Shown here one piece after another: positions 1 through 7,940 of a stretch of 39,479 nucleotides of DNA. This DNA is from Robiginitomaculum sp. (GTDB lineage Bacteria > Pseudomonadota > Alphaproteobacteria > Caulobacterales > Maricaulaceae), in the NCBI GenBank assembly GCA_021776515.1, contig JAJFFS010000021.1:1-39479 (forward strand). Reading direction: 5' to 3'. How positions within the stretch are numbered: position 1 is the first letter of the stretch; the number at the start of each line of letters is the position of its first letter. Under the pieces are notes generated by a model, which saw only the letters and a list, made by a program, of their open reading frames with translations, had not been told where the DNA came from and made no database searches. Both the position numbers and the translations under genes were made by a program.

Positions 1-68
1 GGACTACCCGCCTCTGCCTGCTTCAATATGCCGATGATCTGGCTGTCCGAATATCGTGACTTCTTCAT
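1..68 (-). CDS. IS3-family transposase OrfA, N-terminal fragment (runs off the window)
   Basis: Reading leftward from the ATG at 68, the frame gives MKKSRYSDSQIIGILKQAEA and continues past base 1. This is the usual N-terminus of OrfA proteins of IS3-family elements (IS407/IS51-like groups). OrfA is the helix-turn-helix protein that, after a programmed -1 frameshift with OrfB, makes the DDE transposase. A GGAG ribosome-binding site lies about 9 nt before the ATG. Only about 22 codons are inside the window, so completeness cannot be judged. The terminal inverted repeat was not recognised, so the exact element boundary, expected between about 69 and the low hundreds, is open. Confidence 0.78.
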   Translation of the reverse strand, partial: MKKSRYSDSQIIGILKQAEAGS

Positions 69-103
69 GGATGAATCTCCTCAATCCTGATTAAGAGAAA
101 ATT
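1..103 (-). mobile_element. Probable edge of an IS3-family insertion sequence
   Basis: This edge is inferred from the orfA start at 68, because IS3-family elements carry orfA close to their left end. No terminal inverted repeat or target duplication could be identified, since the rest of the element is outside the window. The right limit given is simply the stop of the next gene. Confidence 0.4.
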
Positions 104-1429
104 CTACTTATGAGCACCCTTAAAATACGGGGGTATTACCCATCCCCCTATATGGGCACCTCGGCCCCTTATGCTCCCTATGGATTCAAACACCCAATGC
201 TTTGTCGGCCTTAGAAAAACATTGCCTTTAATTTCAGTGGTATCAAAGTAGAGTGTATACCCCTTATGGTTACATAAGGCCGCACCGTTAAACGAGAGTG
301 CCCCACCAATTTCTGCATACGGAAAATATATCCTACCCTTTGCTTTAAAGCGGTAGCTATTGGAATCAGTATCGCCATAATCAATAGCGTTCATCTGGAC
401 GCTGCCAGCAATTTTTGCGCTTTCAAAATTCAGACAATCACCACCCTCATTGCATAATAACGCACCGTTTGCATGAAATTCACCACCAATACGGGCACCA
501 ATGCACCGAATTTCGCCTATGGACTCAAATCGGGTTGGCTTGTTTTTTTGCCCGGCATTGTTTTCAAGCTCTTCAATGCCAAGGAACACACCATCCTCAA
601 TTGTTGCATGGTCAAAGCATAGCGCTAGCTTCTCTTTCCCACCGTTGAGAAAAGCTCCTTTTGCCTCAAATGTTCCACTAATCCTTGCGCCATTAAAGTG
701 TATGCTGCCTTTTGCTTCAAACCGGTCGTCGCTATTCGTGGTATTAAAAAAGACACAACCTCTAATACGTGCACCATTAAACGATAGGATGCATTCAGCA
801 GCTTTGTCGGTGACTGTGTCGTTTGAAAAAAAGGCACCACGCGCATAAAACCCACCGCCAATATTAGCATCATCCAGATTAACTATACCCTTGGCTTCAA
901 AACGTTTTTCTTCGCTTGAACTTAAAACTAAACTACCGTTAATTTTGACATTTTGAAAAAGTATGCTGTAGTTTTTGTCTGCCCCCGTAGTAAGATTTCC
1001 TCCAGAAATTTTTGATCCGCGTAAATCAACAATTCCTGAAAATTGAGCGTGACTGCCAAAGATAGCCTTTAAGGTGCAGTCAATGAACCTAAATGACTGA
1101 AAAAAAGCACCCTTACAGGTTATCACATCCTCAAATTCGCAATTTTTAAAACTCAAATGCGGCAGAACCAGCGGTACATCCGGCAAACGCCCGGCCCAGC
1201 TGTCCAAATCTAACTTGCCTGTAATAATTGCATTTTCAATACTAATGCCCTTTTGGGTAACACAATCCGGCTTGCCACCCTTCCTCAACGCCAGACCAAC
1301 AATTAAGCGTCGTAATGCTTCTGCTCTGATTTTTGAAGTTGGTTTGCCTTTTTTATCAAGTTGATATGTTTTTACATTGCCAAATTTAGTTGCATTTATG
1401 AGCGCTAATTCATGCCGGTTTGGGGACAT
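104..1429 (-). CDS. Beta-helix-type repeat protein of unknown function, possibly cut short by an IS
   Basis: The protein has about 441 residues. After an N-terminal part (IRAEALRRLIVGLALRKG, then GISIENAIITGKLDLD), it consists of repeated blocks resembling [F]-x-A-K/I-G-x-I-x-x-x-G-A-R-I-x-G-x-F-x-x-x-G-A. Examples are FNGARIRGCVFF, FNGARISGTFEAKGAFL, CIGARIGGEFHANGALL and GRGAHIGGWV. Such spacing suggests a right-handed beta-helix like pentapeptide-repeat proteins. I recall similar proteins as uncharacterised, often longer and with a C-terminal membrane part, which is missing here. The start was chosen at the ATG at 1429, which has AGAGGGG just upstream; a TTG at 1465 and a GTG at 1453 are alternatives. 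The gene stops 35 bp before the IS3 orfA start, so its 3' end may have been removed by insertion. Base composition is more AT-rich than in the neighbours. Confidence 0.7.
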   Translation of the reverse strand: MSPNRHELALINATKFGNVKTYQLDKKGKPTSKIRAEALRRLIVGLALRKGGKPDCVTQKGISIENAIITGKLDLDSWAGRLPDVPLVLPHLSFKNCEFEDVITCKGAFFQSFRFIDCTLKAIFGSHAQFSGIVDLRGSKISGGNLTTGADKNYSILFQNVKINGSLVLSSSEEKRFEAKGIVNLDDANIGGGFYARGAFFSNDTVTDKAAECILSFNGARIRGCVFFNTTNSDDRFEAKGSIHFNGARISGTFEAKGAFLNGGKEKLALCFDHATIEDGVFLGIEELENNAGQKNKPTRFESIGEIRCIGARIGGEFHANGALLCNEGGDCLNFESAKIAGSVQMNAIDYGDTDSNSYRFKAKGRIYFPYAEIGGALSFNGAALCNHKGYTLYFDTTEIKGNVFLRPTKHWVFESIGSIRGRGAHIGGWVIPPYFKGAHK

Positions 1430-1534
1430 GTACCCCTCTGCATTCTTACCCACATTTTCCCCCAAAAATTATTTATACAATTATGGAGAGACTACATAAG
1501 GTAATGCTGTAATGAATTAAAGTACAAAATTAAT

Positions 1535-1555
1535 AATTTAGAATAATTCTAAATT
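1535..1555. promoter_or_regulatory. Perfect 10-bp AT-rich palindrome upstream of the repeat-protein gene
   Basis: AATTTAGAAT and ATTCTAAATT are exact inverted repeats around a single A. The site lies in the 170-200 bp AT-rich gap between the amidohydrolase stop and the start of the beta-helix gene, which is transcribed leftward. It could be an operator for that gene. There is no GC stem or T-run of the kind expected for a terminator. No matching repressor is identified. Confidence 0.35.
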
Positions 1556-1636
1556 TGTAACCAAAATTAATGTGTAAATAACGTTGTGATAGTATATTAT
1601 TTTTAGGGTGCTTTATCTGAACTTCACCGACCCGGT

Positions 1637-3043
1637 CTATTTTTCCGCCGACAGGGCTTTGCGGATTTTACCCGCCTGAACCTTCGCGTCTTTTGTAACT
1701 TGTGCCGCAGAGAGCGTTAGCACATGGCCATCACGCATCAGTAACTGCCCATCGATAATACTGGTCACTACATCGTGCGCGCCAGCTACATACACCAGAT
1801 GGGATTCAATATCGTAAAGCGGGGCCATACGTGGGCTGGTCAAGCTTAGCTGGATCATATCGGCGCGTTTGCCAGGGCTAAGGCTGCCAACCACATCACC
1901 GAGACCAATGGCCCGCGCCCCTATGCGGGTGGCCATGGCCAGTGCGGTATTGGCAGGCATAATGGTGGCATCGCCGGATTTACCCTTATGCAGCAGCGCT
2001 GCAAGGCGAATTTCTTCCCACATATCCAGATCATTATTGGAGGCCGCCCCATCGGTGCCAAGGCCAACATTAATGCCCTTGGCCAACATTTGCGGCACCG
2101 GAGAGAACCCGGCAGCGGTTTTCATGTTTGATGTGGGGTTATGAATGGGGCCGACATTGCTTAATGCCAACATGTCCATCTCGTCTTCATCTGGCCAAAC
2201 CATATGGGCGGCGATAAGGGGGAAATCCAACATGCCAAGGCCCGCAATATGGCGCACAGAGCTATTGCCATAGCGTTCTGCCATCACATCCATTTCAGAG
2301 GGGCTTTCGGCCACATGCATCATCATTGGTGCGTTTAGCTCTTTGGCCGCCGCCAGAACCTCACGCAAATGTTCGGGCACCACCGTATAGGCACCATGAG
2401 GCGCAAAGGCAGGGGTCAGCCTTCCCATGGGGTCGTTGAAATTTTGCACAAACGCACGCCCGGCAGCAAAGCTGTCATCCCAACCGGTAAAACCCGGACT
2501 GGGGTAATCAATCATCGGCGCGCCCAAAATAGCGCGGATGCCGCATTGCTGGTAAATTTCTGCGGCTACCTGGGGGTAGAAATACATATCCACAATGGTT
2601 GTGGTGCCGCCACGTATCATTTCCCAACAGGCCAGTGATGCACCGGCACGGATAAAGTCTTCGTCAACAAATTTACCTTCCATCGGAAAAATATAGTTTT
2701 GCAGCCAGTCGATCAGCGTCATGTCATCAGCCATACCGCGAAACAGCACCATGGCGGCATGGGTGTGGCCATTGATCAGCCCTGGCATCAACACCTTGTC
2801 TTTCCCATGGATAGTTTTCCAGGCGCTGTATTGTGCCTCAATGTCGCGCCGCGAACCCACCGCCAAAATAACACCATCGCGCACGGCAACAGCACCATTT
2901 TTCAGAACGCCTGCACCTTCCTCCATAGACAAAACATAGTCGCCATAAATGATCATGTCGGCCCTTTCTTTTGCCACAGCACTGGAGGCAAAAGACAAGG
3001 AAATACACAGGGCTATGGAGCGAAGTAGAATGAATGGTGGCAT
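1637..3043 (-). CDS. Exported amidohydrolase of the MtaD/SAH-deaminase (TRZ/ATZ) family
   Basis: The 468-residue protein belongs to the metal-dependent amidohydrolase superfamily, in the 5-methylthioadenosine/S-adenosylhomocysteine deaminase and chlorohydrolase branch. Visible motifs are PGLINGHTHAAM (metal ligands His93 and His95), HGAYTV, HVAESPSEMDVM and GTDGAASNNDLDMWEE, the last with the catalytic/metal Asp. Residues 1-24 look like a Sec signal peptide: hydrophobic core, then SSAVA followed by KE. This would place the enzyme in the periplasm, which is unusual for the usually cytosolic MtaD-type deaminases. The substrate cannot be told from sequence. AAGAGGAA lies 6 nt before the ATG. The gene is the last of the aroK-aroB-CNNM operon, 11 bp after the previous stop, so probably co-transcribed. 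Confidence 0.85.
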   Translation of the reverse strand: MPPFILLRSIALCISLSFASSAVAKERADMIIYGDYVLSMEEGAGVLKNGAVAVRDGVILAVGSRRDIEAQYSAWKTIHGKDKVLMPGLINGHTHAAMVLFRGMADDMTLIDWLQNYIFPMEGKFVDEDFIRAGASLACWEMIRGGTTTIVDMYFYPQVAAEIYQQCGIRAILGAPMIDYPSPGFTGWDDSFAAGRAFVQNFNDPMGRLTPAFAPHGAYTVVPEHLREVLAAAKELNAPMMMHVAESPSEMDVMAERYGNSSVRHIAGLGMLDFPLIAAHMVWPDEDEMDMLALSNVGPIHNPTSNMKTAAGFSPVPQMLAKGINVGLGTDGAASNNDLDMWEEIRLAALLHKGKSGDATIMPANTALAMATRIGARAIGLGDVVGSLSPGKRADMIQLSLTSPRMAPLYDIESHLVYVAGAHDVVTSIIDGQLLMRDGHVLTLSAAQVTKDAKVQAGKIRKALSAEK

Positions 3044-3054
3044 AAGAATTCCTC

Positions 3055-4314
3055 TTATTGTGTCGATGTTATTTTAAGTGATGTGATCTGGTTACGCTTG
3101 CGGGCATTAATCTCAAAGCGAAAACCATAATAGGAAAATGCCTGGCCAACTTCCGGGATGGTCTGGCTTTCGTGGATAACAAGGCCGGCAACTGTGACGG
3201 CCTCTTCATCAGGAATATCCCATTCCATCGCCCGGTTCAGATCGCGTACACTGACATCGCCGTTGACCAGAACAGCACCATCGCTCTGGCGGTGTACGCC
3301 GTGCACAGGGCGGTCATGTTCATCCTCTATCTGGCCAACAATTTCTTCGAGTATGTCTTCCAGGGTCACAAGACCCATCAGCGCTCCGTATTCGTCCACC
3401 ACCAGCGAGAAATGCTCATGGCGCGCCCGAAAGGCATTGAGCTGCTCGGGCAGGGTTGTGGTTTCGGGGGTGAACCAGGGTTTGCGCATAATAGCGCGAA
3501 TATCAACGGCGTTAAAATCTCCGCCATGCTCATGTATGGCTTTCAGAAGGTCTTTGGCGTGCAGAATACCAATTATATTTTCCGGGTCTTTTTCCCACAA
3601 TGGCAGGCGTGTATTGGGGCTTTCCAGCGCTTGAATAATAATCGCCTGTGGTTCCTGATGGGCATCAATCATACGCATGTTTTTACGGTGGATCATAATC
3701 TCTTCAACCGAAAGGTCTTGCAGGTCCAAAATGCCACCGATCATATCGCGGTCATGTTTTTGCACGCCGCCATCCTGTGCCAGTAAATCAACCGCGCCGC
3801 GAATTTCCTCATGAGCGCTTAATATTGGCCCTTCGGCACGAATACCAAATATCTTGAACAGGCCTTTGATTATGGCCTCAACCCCCATCACAATCGGGGC
3901 AAATAATATACGAATAATTTTAATCGGCAGCGATACCAGCAAAGCGGCGCGATCGGGATTGCTGATCGCCCACGTTTTGGGGGCAACTTCGGCAAAGATT
4001 AAAACCAGTGCCGTCATGGTAATCGTGGCCAGCACCACGCCATATTGACCAAACAGACGCAAAAACAAAGCTGTGGTCAGGGCCGAAGCCAAAATATTGA
4101 CAATATTATTGCCCAGCAAAATGGAACCAATGAGACTTTCGCGATCGGCAATAAGCTGATTAACCCGCCGGGCTCCTTTTTTACCTTCTTTTTCCAGTTG
4201 ATGCATGCGTGCCCGCGATGTGGCAGTAAGTGCTGTTTCAGAACCTGAAAAAAATGCCGACAGGACAAGAAGCACAATGACAGCGCCGCCTACCAACAAA
4301 CTGGCCGGATCCAT
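3055..4314 (-). CDS. CNNM/CBS-domain membrane protein (HlyC/CorC family)
   Basis: The protein has 419 residues. Residues 1 to about 180 form a DUF21/CNNM membrane domain with 3-4 hydrophobic segments, including SAFFSGSETALTATSRARM and AEVAPKTWA. Two CBS domains follow (about 200-325; AKDLLKAI and VVDEYGALMGLVTLEDILEE). A C-terminal CorC_HlyC domain ends the protein. Members of this family are linked to magnesium/cobalt efflux; the old 'hemolysin' name is misleading. The ATG at 4314 is preferred because it overlaps the aroB stop (TGATG) and has GGAGG 7 nt upstream. The ATG at 4320 has that GGAGG only 1 nt away. Position after aroKB is common in alphaproteobacteria. The cargo is inferred from the family only. 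Confidence 0.9.
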   Translation of the reverse strand: MDPASLLVGGAVIVLLVLSAFFSGSETALTATSRARMHQLEKEGKKGARRVNQLIADRESLIGSILLGNNIVNILASALTTALFLRLFGQYGVVLATITMTALVLIFAEVAPKTWAISNPDRAALLVSLPIKIIRILFAPIVMGVEAIIKGLFKIFGIRAEGPILSAHEEIRGAVDLLAQDGGVQKHDRDMIGGILDLQDLSVEEIMIHRKNMRMIDAHQEPQAIIIQALESPNTRLPLWEKDPENIIGILHAKDLLKAIHEHGGDFNAVDIRAIMRKPWFTPETTTLPEQLNAFRARHEHFSLVVDEYGALMGLVTLEDILEEIVGQIEDEHDRPVHGVHRQSDGAVLVNGDVSVRDLNRAMEWDIPDEEAVTVAGLVIHESQTIPEVGQAFSYYGFRFEINARKRNQITSLKITSTQ

Positions 4315-5429
4315 CAGCATGCCTCCAATTGTTCGTGAAGGAAGCTTTCAAGACCGCTCGGGTCTGTCTCTTCATACACAATGGCATCGCCAAGACTGCG
4401 CGGCAGAACAAGGCGTAAAATACCGTTTCGGTTTTTTTTGTCGTTTTGTAGAATGTGCATCATTGCCTTGGCAGTATAAGACCCGCCCGGGGTTTCATTC
4501 AAGCATGAAGGCAGGCCGCAGGAACGCAAGTGCTGGCGTAAACGCGTGTGATCATGCTGCGAACACAATTCCAAATGTACGGCGTAAGCAAAAGCAGTAT
4601 CCATACCTGCCGCAACAGCTTCGCCATGAATGAGCGCGCCCTCATAACCTGCCTGGCTTTCCAGAGCATGACCAAAGCTATGCCCAAGGTTCAGAAGCGC
4701 CCTCACACCGTTCTCGCGTTCATCTTTGGCAACAATGGCTGCTTTACCGGCGATCGCACGGGTGATGGCTTCACCAAGCCGGTTTTCATCACCATCCAGT
4801 GCCGCCGCGCCATGTTGTTCCAGCCAGCTAAAAAACCCTTCATCACCAAGGGCGGCATATTTGACAATTTCTGCATAACCGGCGCGCATCTGCCGGGCAG
4901 GTAAGGTTTGCAAAAAGGCGCTATCGGCAATGACCAGTGCAGGTTGGTGAAACGCACCAATAAGGTTTTTACCCGCAGCCATGTTAATGGCCGTTTTACC
5001 GCCAACCGAGCTATCCACCTGGGCCAGCAAGGTGGTGGGGATCTGGATAAAGCCGGTGCCACGCTTGAGAATGGCACTGGCAAAGCCGGTCAGGTCACCG
5101 ATAACACCGCCGCCAAAGCCGGCAATAGCTTCGCTGCGTTCAACCTGAAGTTCCAGAAGGTCGTGGCACAAGGCCTCCAGCCTGGCAAAGCTCTTTTGCG
5201 ATTCCCCAGGCGGGATAATCAAGGGGTGCAGATTTATCTGCGCTTCACCGCAAGCCTTTTTTAGCGTTTCAAGGTGTAATGGCGCCACAGTTTCGTCGAT
5301 CACACAAATCAACCTCTTGTTTGGGCACAGCGCACTTACCTTATCCATGGCCGCCAATAGTGCACCGGGTCCGCTAAATACGGGGTAGGACCGTTCGGCC
5401 AGATTAACCTCCGTTATTCGGGTGCTCAT
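4314..5429 (-). CDS. aroB: 3-dehydroquinate synthase
   Basis: The 371-residue enzyme carries out the second step of the shikimate pathway, converting DAHP to 3-dehydroquinate with NAD and a divalent metal, in the cytoplasm. Diagnostic segments are GGGVIGDLTGFAS (NAD-binding), QIPTTLLAQVDSSVGGKTAIN and LNLGHSFGHALE, which supplies metal-ligand histidines. The length is normal for bacterial AroB. Its ATG overlaps the aroK stop by 4 nt (ATGA), and its own stop overlaps the CNNM start. Translation of the three genes is therefore likely coupled. Confidence 0.97.
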   Translation of the reverse strand: MSTRITEVNLAERSYPVFSGPGALLAAMDKVSALCPNKRLICVIDETVAPLHLETLKKACGEAQINLHPLIIPPGESQKSFARLEALCHDLLELQVERSEAIAGFGGGVIGDLTGFASAILKRGTGFIQIPTTLLAQVDSSVGGKTAINMAAGKNLIGAFHQPALVIADSAFLQTLPARQMRAGYAEIVKYAALGDEGFFSWLEQHGAAALDGDENRLGEAITRAIAGKAAIVAKDERENGVRALLNLGHSFGHALESQAGYEGALIHGEAVAAGMDTAFAYAVHLELCSQHDHTRLRQHLRSCGLPSCLNETPGGSYTAKAMMHILQNDKKNRNGILRLVLPRSLGDAIVYEETDPSGLESFLHEQLEAC

Positions 5430-6007
5430 TGATTGTGGTCCTTGTCATTAATGGCGATAATAATCTGCTCAACTACGCGCTCATGAGATGAGAGGCCGCT
5501 TTCAACACGAATATCAGCCTCTGCATAGACGGGATAACGCTCATCCATCAGGGTTTGCATAACATTTTTTGGGTTTGGCTGGCGAAGCAGCGGGCGTGTA
5601 TTACGGCGTGAAACGCGTTCCATAAGTACATCAATACCGGCGTGCAGCCATATACTCAGGCCTTTTTTATGGATAAGCGCACGGGTTTGTGCATTCATAA
5701 ATGCGCCACCTCCTGTGGCCAGAACACCTGCCGGGCCATCAAGCAAGCGTTCAATCACTTTGCGCTCCCCATCACGAAATGCCGCTTCGCCATAATCAGC
5801 AAAAATATCTTCCACACTGCGCCCTGCCGCCCTTTCAACTTCTTCATCGGTATCAAAAAAAGGCAAGGCAAGGGCTATTGCCAAGCGTTTGCCAATACTG
5901 GTTTTACCAGCCCCCATAAGGCCAATGAGCACAATCATCCGACCTGATGGCAGGCTCTGCGGATCCGCGGAATATAAATTATCTAAAATATTGCTTTTTT
6001 TTGCCAT
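5426..6007 (-). CDS. aroK: Shikimate kinase
   Basis: Shikimate kinase phosphorylates shikimate with ATP, the fifth step of the shikimate pathway. The protein shows the Walker A loop GLMGAGKTSIGKRLA, the substrate-binding DTDEEVE, a GGG AFM loop, and a lid arginine region RRNTRPLL. The start is taken at the ATG at 6007 (MAKKSN), giving 193 residues; a TTG at 6040 would add 11. No Shine-Dalgarno is seen before 6007, and a TATAAC lies 6 nt upstream, so the message may be leaderless. It is the first gene of the leftward aroK-aroB-CNNM-amidohydrolase operon and is divergent from the xerD group. Confidence 0.95.
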   Translation of the reverse strand: MAKKSNILDNLYSADPQSLPSGRMIVLIGLMGAGKTSIGKRLAIALALPFFDTDEEVERAAGRSVEDIFADYGEAAFRDGERKVIERLLDGPAGVLATGGGAFMNAQTRALIHKKGLSIWLHAGIDVLMERVSRRNTRPLLRQPNPKNVMQTLMDERYPVYAEADIRVESGLSSHERVVEQIIIAINDKDHNQ

Positions 6008-6013
6008 ACTTGG

Positions 6014-6040
6014 GTTATACTTCACACGTAAGGTCAGCAA
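6014..6040 (-). promoter_or_regulatory. Possible aroK promoter giving a leaderless message
   Basis: On the minus strand TTGCTG (6040-6035) and TATAAC (6019-6014) are spaced by 15 nt. The -10-like box ends 6 nt before the aroK ATG at 6007, so transcription would start at or near the first codon. This fits the absence of a ribosome-binding site. The spacing is shorter than ideal, so the call is weak. Confidence 0.3.
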
Positions 6041-6081
6041 TAGAGGCCTGACTCAAATAAAAACTCTAGAAGGAAATTGAT

Positions 6082-6216
6082 ATGCGGCGTATTGCCCTTG
6101 GTGTCGTTTTTGTTTTAGCCCTTGTGTTTGCAGGCTTTGCCATGTTGGTCGGTGCGGCTGATAATCAAACATCAATAACCACACAAATCCGTATGGAATT
6201 GCAAAATGGATTATAA
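6082..6216 (+). CDS. Small single-span membrane or exported peptide (44 aa)
   Basis: An ATG at 6082 with AAGGA about 7 nt upstream opens a 44-codon frame. It starts MRRIALGVVFVLALVFAGFA and continues with MLVGAAD, then a short polar tail ending LQNGL. Two arginines followed by about 20 hydrophobic residues suggest a signal anchor or signal peptide. The frame overlaps the next gene by 11 nt (the downstream ATG at 6206 lies inside it), so translation of the two is probably coupled. No family is recognised. The good ribosome-binding site, the hydrophobic pattern and the overlap are the support. Confidence 0.6.
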   Translation: MRRIALGVVFVLALVFAGFAMLVGAADNQTSITTQIRMELQNGL

Positions 6217-7891
6217 TCACTTCGGTAAAATTGTGCGGGGCAGCAGCCTGGGGCCAGTGATGACTGCGCTTATCTGGTTGTGCGCCAATGCAACTCTGGC
6301 GCAGTCTCCGGCACAGCAAACACAAGTGCAGATGCAAGCGCTTGGTCAGGTCGAGTCTTTTCAGGTTGGTGCCAGTGCCGGTATTCCTTTTGCAATGAAT
6401 GCCCGGCAATGGCGCGGAACAAATGTTGACGTTGCCATAAGTCTCATCAGTGATCTGCCAGAGGTCGGGGCATCACCATTATTAAATCGTTTGGCCGCCA
6501 GTGTTTTAATGTCGCCTTCAGACCCACCAACAGGTACCCGCCACAAATCCGCACTGTCCAGCTTGCGCATTGCCAGTGTTTATCGCCTTGGTTTACTTGA
6601 TACTGTTATTGACTTGGCCGAGCGTAGCCCCGGCGGACTTTCAGATCCCGAAAATGCTGCTATTGCCACCCGCGCTTTTTTGGCTTTGGGCCGGGACAGT
6701 GATGCTTGCGAAACTGCTGTGCGGTTGCAAACAGGAAGGGATGCCGTGTTCTGGCTTAAAGTTCGGGCCTTTTGTTTTGCCCGAGAAGGCCGCCAAGCTG
6801 CCGCAGAACTAACGGCGGGCCTTGCCCTTGAGGCAGATCCTGATGATGCTGATTTTCTATTGGTTCTGGGGCGCATGCTGGACAAGGATACGGCCACCGC
6901 CCGGCCAATTAATGCGCTGGAATTTGCCATGGCCCGTTTTACCGGCGCGTCCATTGATCTTGGTGATGCCCCCTTTGCACTTCACAGCGCCATGGCAAAA
7001 ACGCAAACGCCTGCCGGGCTTATTGCTGCCCGGCGCAAGGCCATTGCCGGTTTAATGGATGCCGGTGCTCTTGCGCAGCTTTATATGAACTGGCCCGGTT
7101 TGATTACGGATGATATCGTATCAACAGATGCAGATGAAGCCGTAGCTACAGAAGAGGCAGGTGATCAACAGGGCAATGATGATGACCTGCTGGCTATCGT
7201 TATTGCTAGTGAAGAAGGGGTGCGTGATGCACTGATTTATCAAAGCGCGGTTCTTGCCCGCACGGATGTCGGACGGGCAAATGCCATTTATGAAGGCTTG
7301 CGCCATGAAAAGGAACTCGGCGGGTTTTTGGCTGCCAGCCGTTTGTATGCTCCGCTTTTGGTAGAGCTATCGCAATCTGAGGAACAGCAAAACACACCCC
7401 GCAGACTTTTCTTCTATGCCTTATTGGCTGCAAATCATCACGCTCACGCGCAGAGCTTTATTAATACGGATGACCCCGCCATGACCCGGCTGAGTAATCT
7501 GTCCTCTGGTACCCGGCTTGCCGCAATAGCCGATGAGGATACCGTCGATGCAGGCCGTGCCCGGCTTGCCTATGTCGACCTGATGACACTTGTTGCGCTT
7601 GGTACCCCTTTACATGCCAGCCATCGTGATTTTTTGTTTACTTATCGTCCTGACAGCGAAGATTTTGCGTCATGCACAGCCGGAGCCCGTGCTGTCATTG
7701 CCGGTGGTGCGGCCCAAGGTGTTCACGCTGCCAGCTTCTTGCGAAGCGCACTCATGCTGGCCGATAGTGGTTTTGATAAACTTGCCCCTGAATGCGGTGC
7801 GACAGTAATCCGTGCATTCAAGGTTATGGGGTATGATGACCTTGCCCGTCAGGCCGCACTGGAAATGATGCTGGGACAACGTCTGCGTTAA
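6206..7891 (+). CDS. Secreted helical-repeat protein, unknown function
   Basis: The 561-residue protein starts with a stretch that fits a signal peptide: MTALIWLCANATLAQS at about residues 19-34, cleavage likely after ATLA. The rest is alanine-rich and helical, with paired helices such as LIDSLAERSPGG-type turns and ALGRDSDACETAVRL, ALEADPDDADFLLVLGRML and ARANAIYEGL-like segments. It therefore resembles degenerate tetratricopeptide or solenoid repeats. No catalytic motif is visible. It follows the 44-aa peptide and precedes xerD by 49 bp. Such a protein next to xerD/aroK is, to my knowledge, an uncharacterised alphaproteobacterial feature. A periplasmic scaffold role is only a guess. Confidence 0.75.
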   Translation: MDYNHFGKIVRGSSLGPVMTALIWLCANATLAQSPAQQTQVQMQALGQVESFQVGASAGIPFAMNARQWRGTNVDVAISLISDLPEVGASPLLNRLAASVLMSPSDPPTGTRHKSALSSLRIASVYRLGLLDTVIDLAERSPGGLSDPENAAIATRAFLALGRDSDACETAVRLQTGRDAVFWLKVRAFCFAREGRQAAAELTAGLALEADPDDADFLLVLGRMLDKDTATARPINALEFAMARFTGASIDLGDAPFALHSAMAKTQTPAGLIAARRKAIAGLMDAGALAQLYMNWPGLITDDIVSTDADEAVATEEAGDQQGNDDDLLAIVIASEEGVRDALIYQSAVLARTDVGRANAIYEGLRHEKELGGFLAASRLYAPLLVELSQSEEQQNTPRRLFFYALLAANHHAHAQSFINTDDPAMTRLSNLSSGTRLAAIADEDTVDAGRARLAYVDLMTLVALGTPLHASHRDFLFTYRPDSEDFASCTAGARAVIAGGAAQGVHAASFLRSALMLADSGFDKLAPECGATVIRAFKVMGYDDLARQAALEMMLGQRLR

Positions 7892-7940
7892 ATTGAACAG
7901 CGGCCTTTGGTCATGAGCCTATCAACAGGATCAGCATGAT

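Noticed and set aside
415-848. Rightward open frames across the beta-helix gene
   Set aside because: They are in the shadow of the repeat protein on the other strand, with no ribosome-binding site and no recognisable domain.
1869-3028. Rightward open frames over the amidohydrolase
   Set aside because: They are antisense to a gene with intact catalytic motifs and contain no credible signals.
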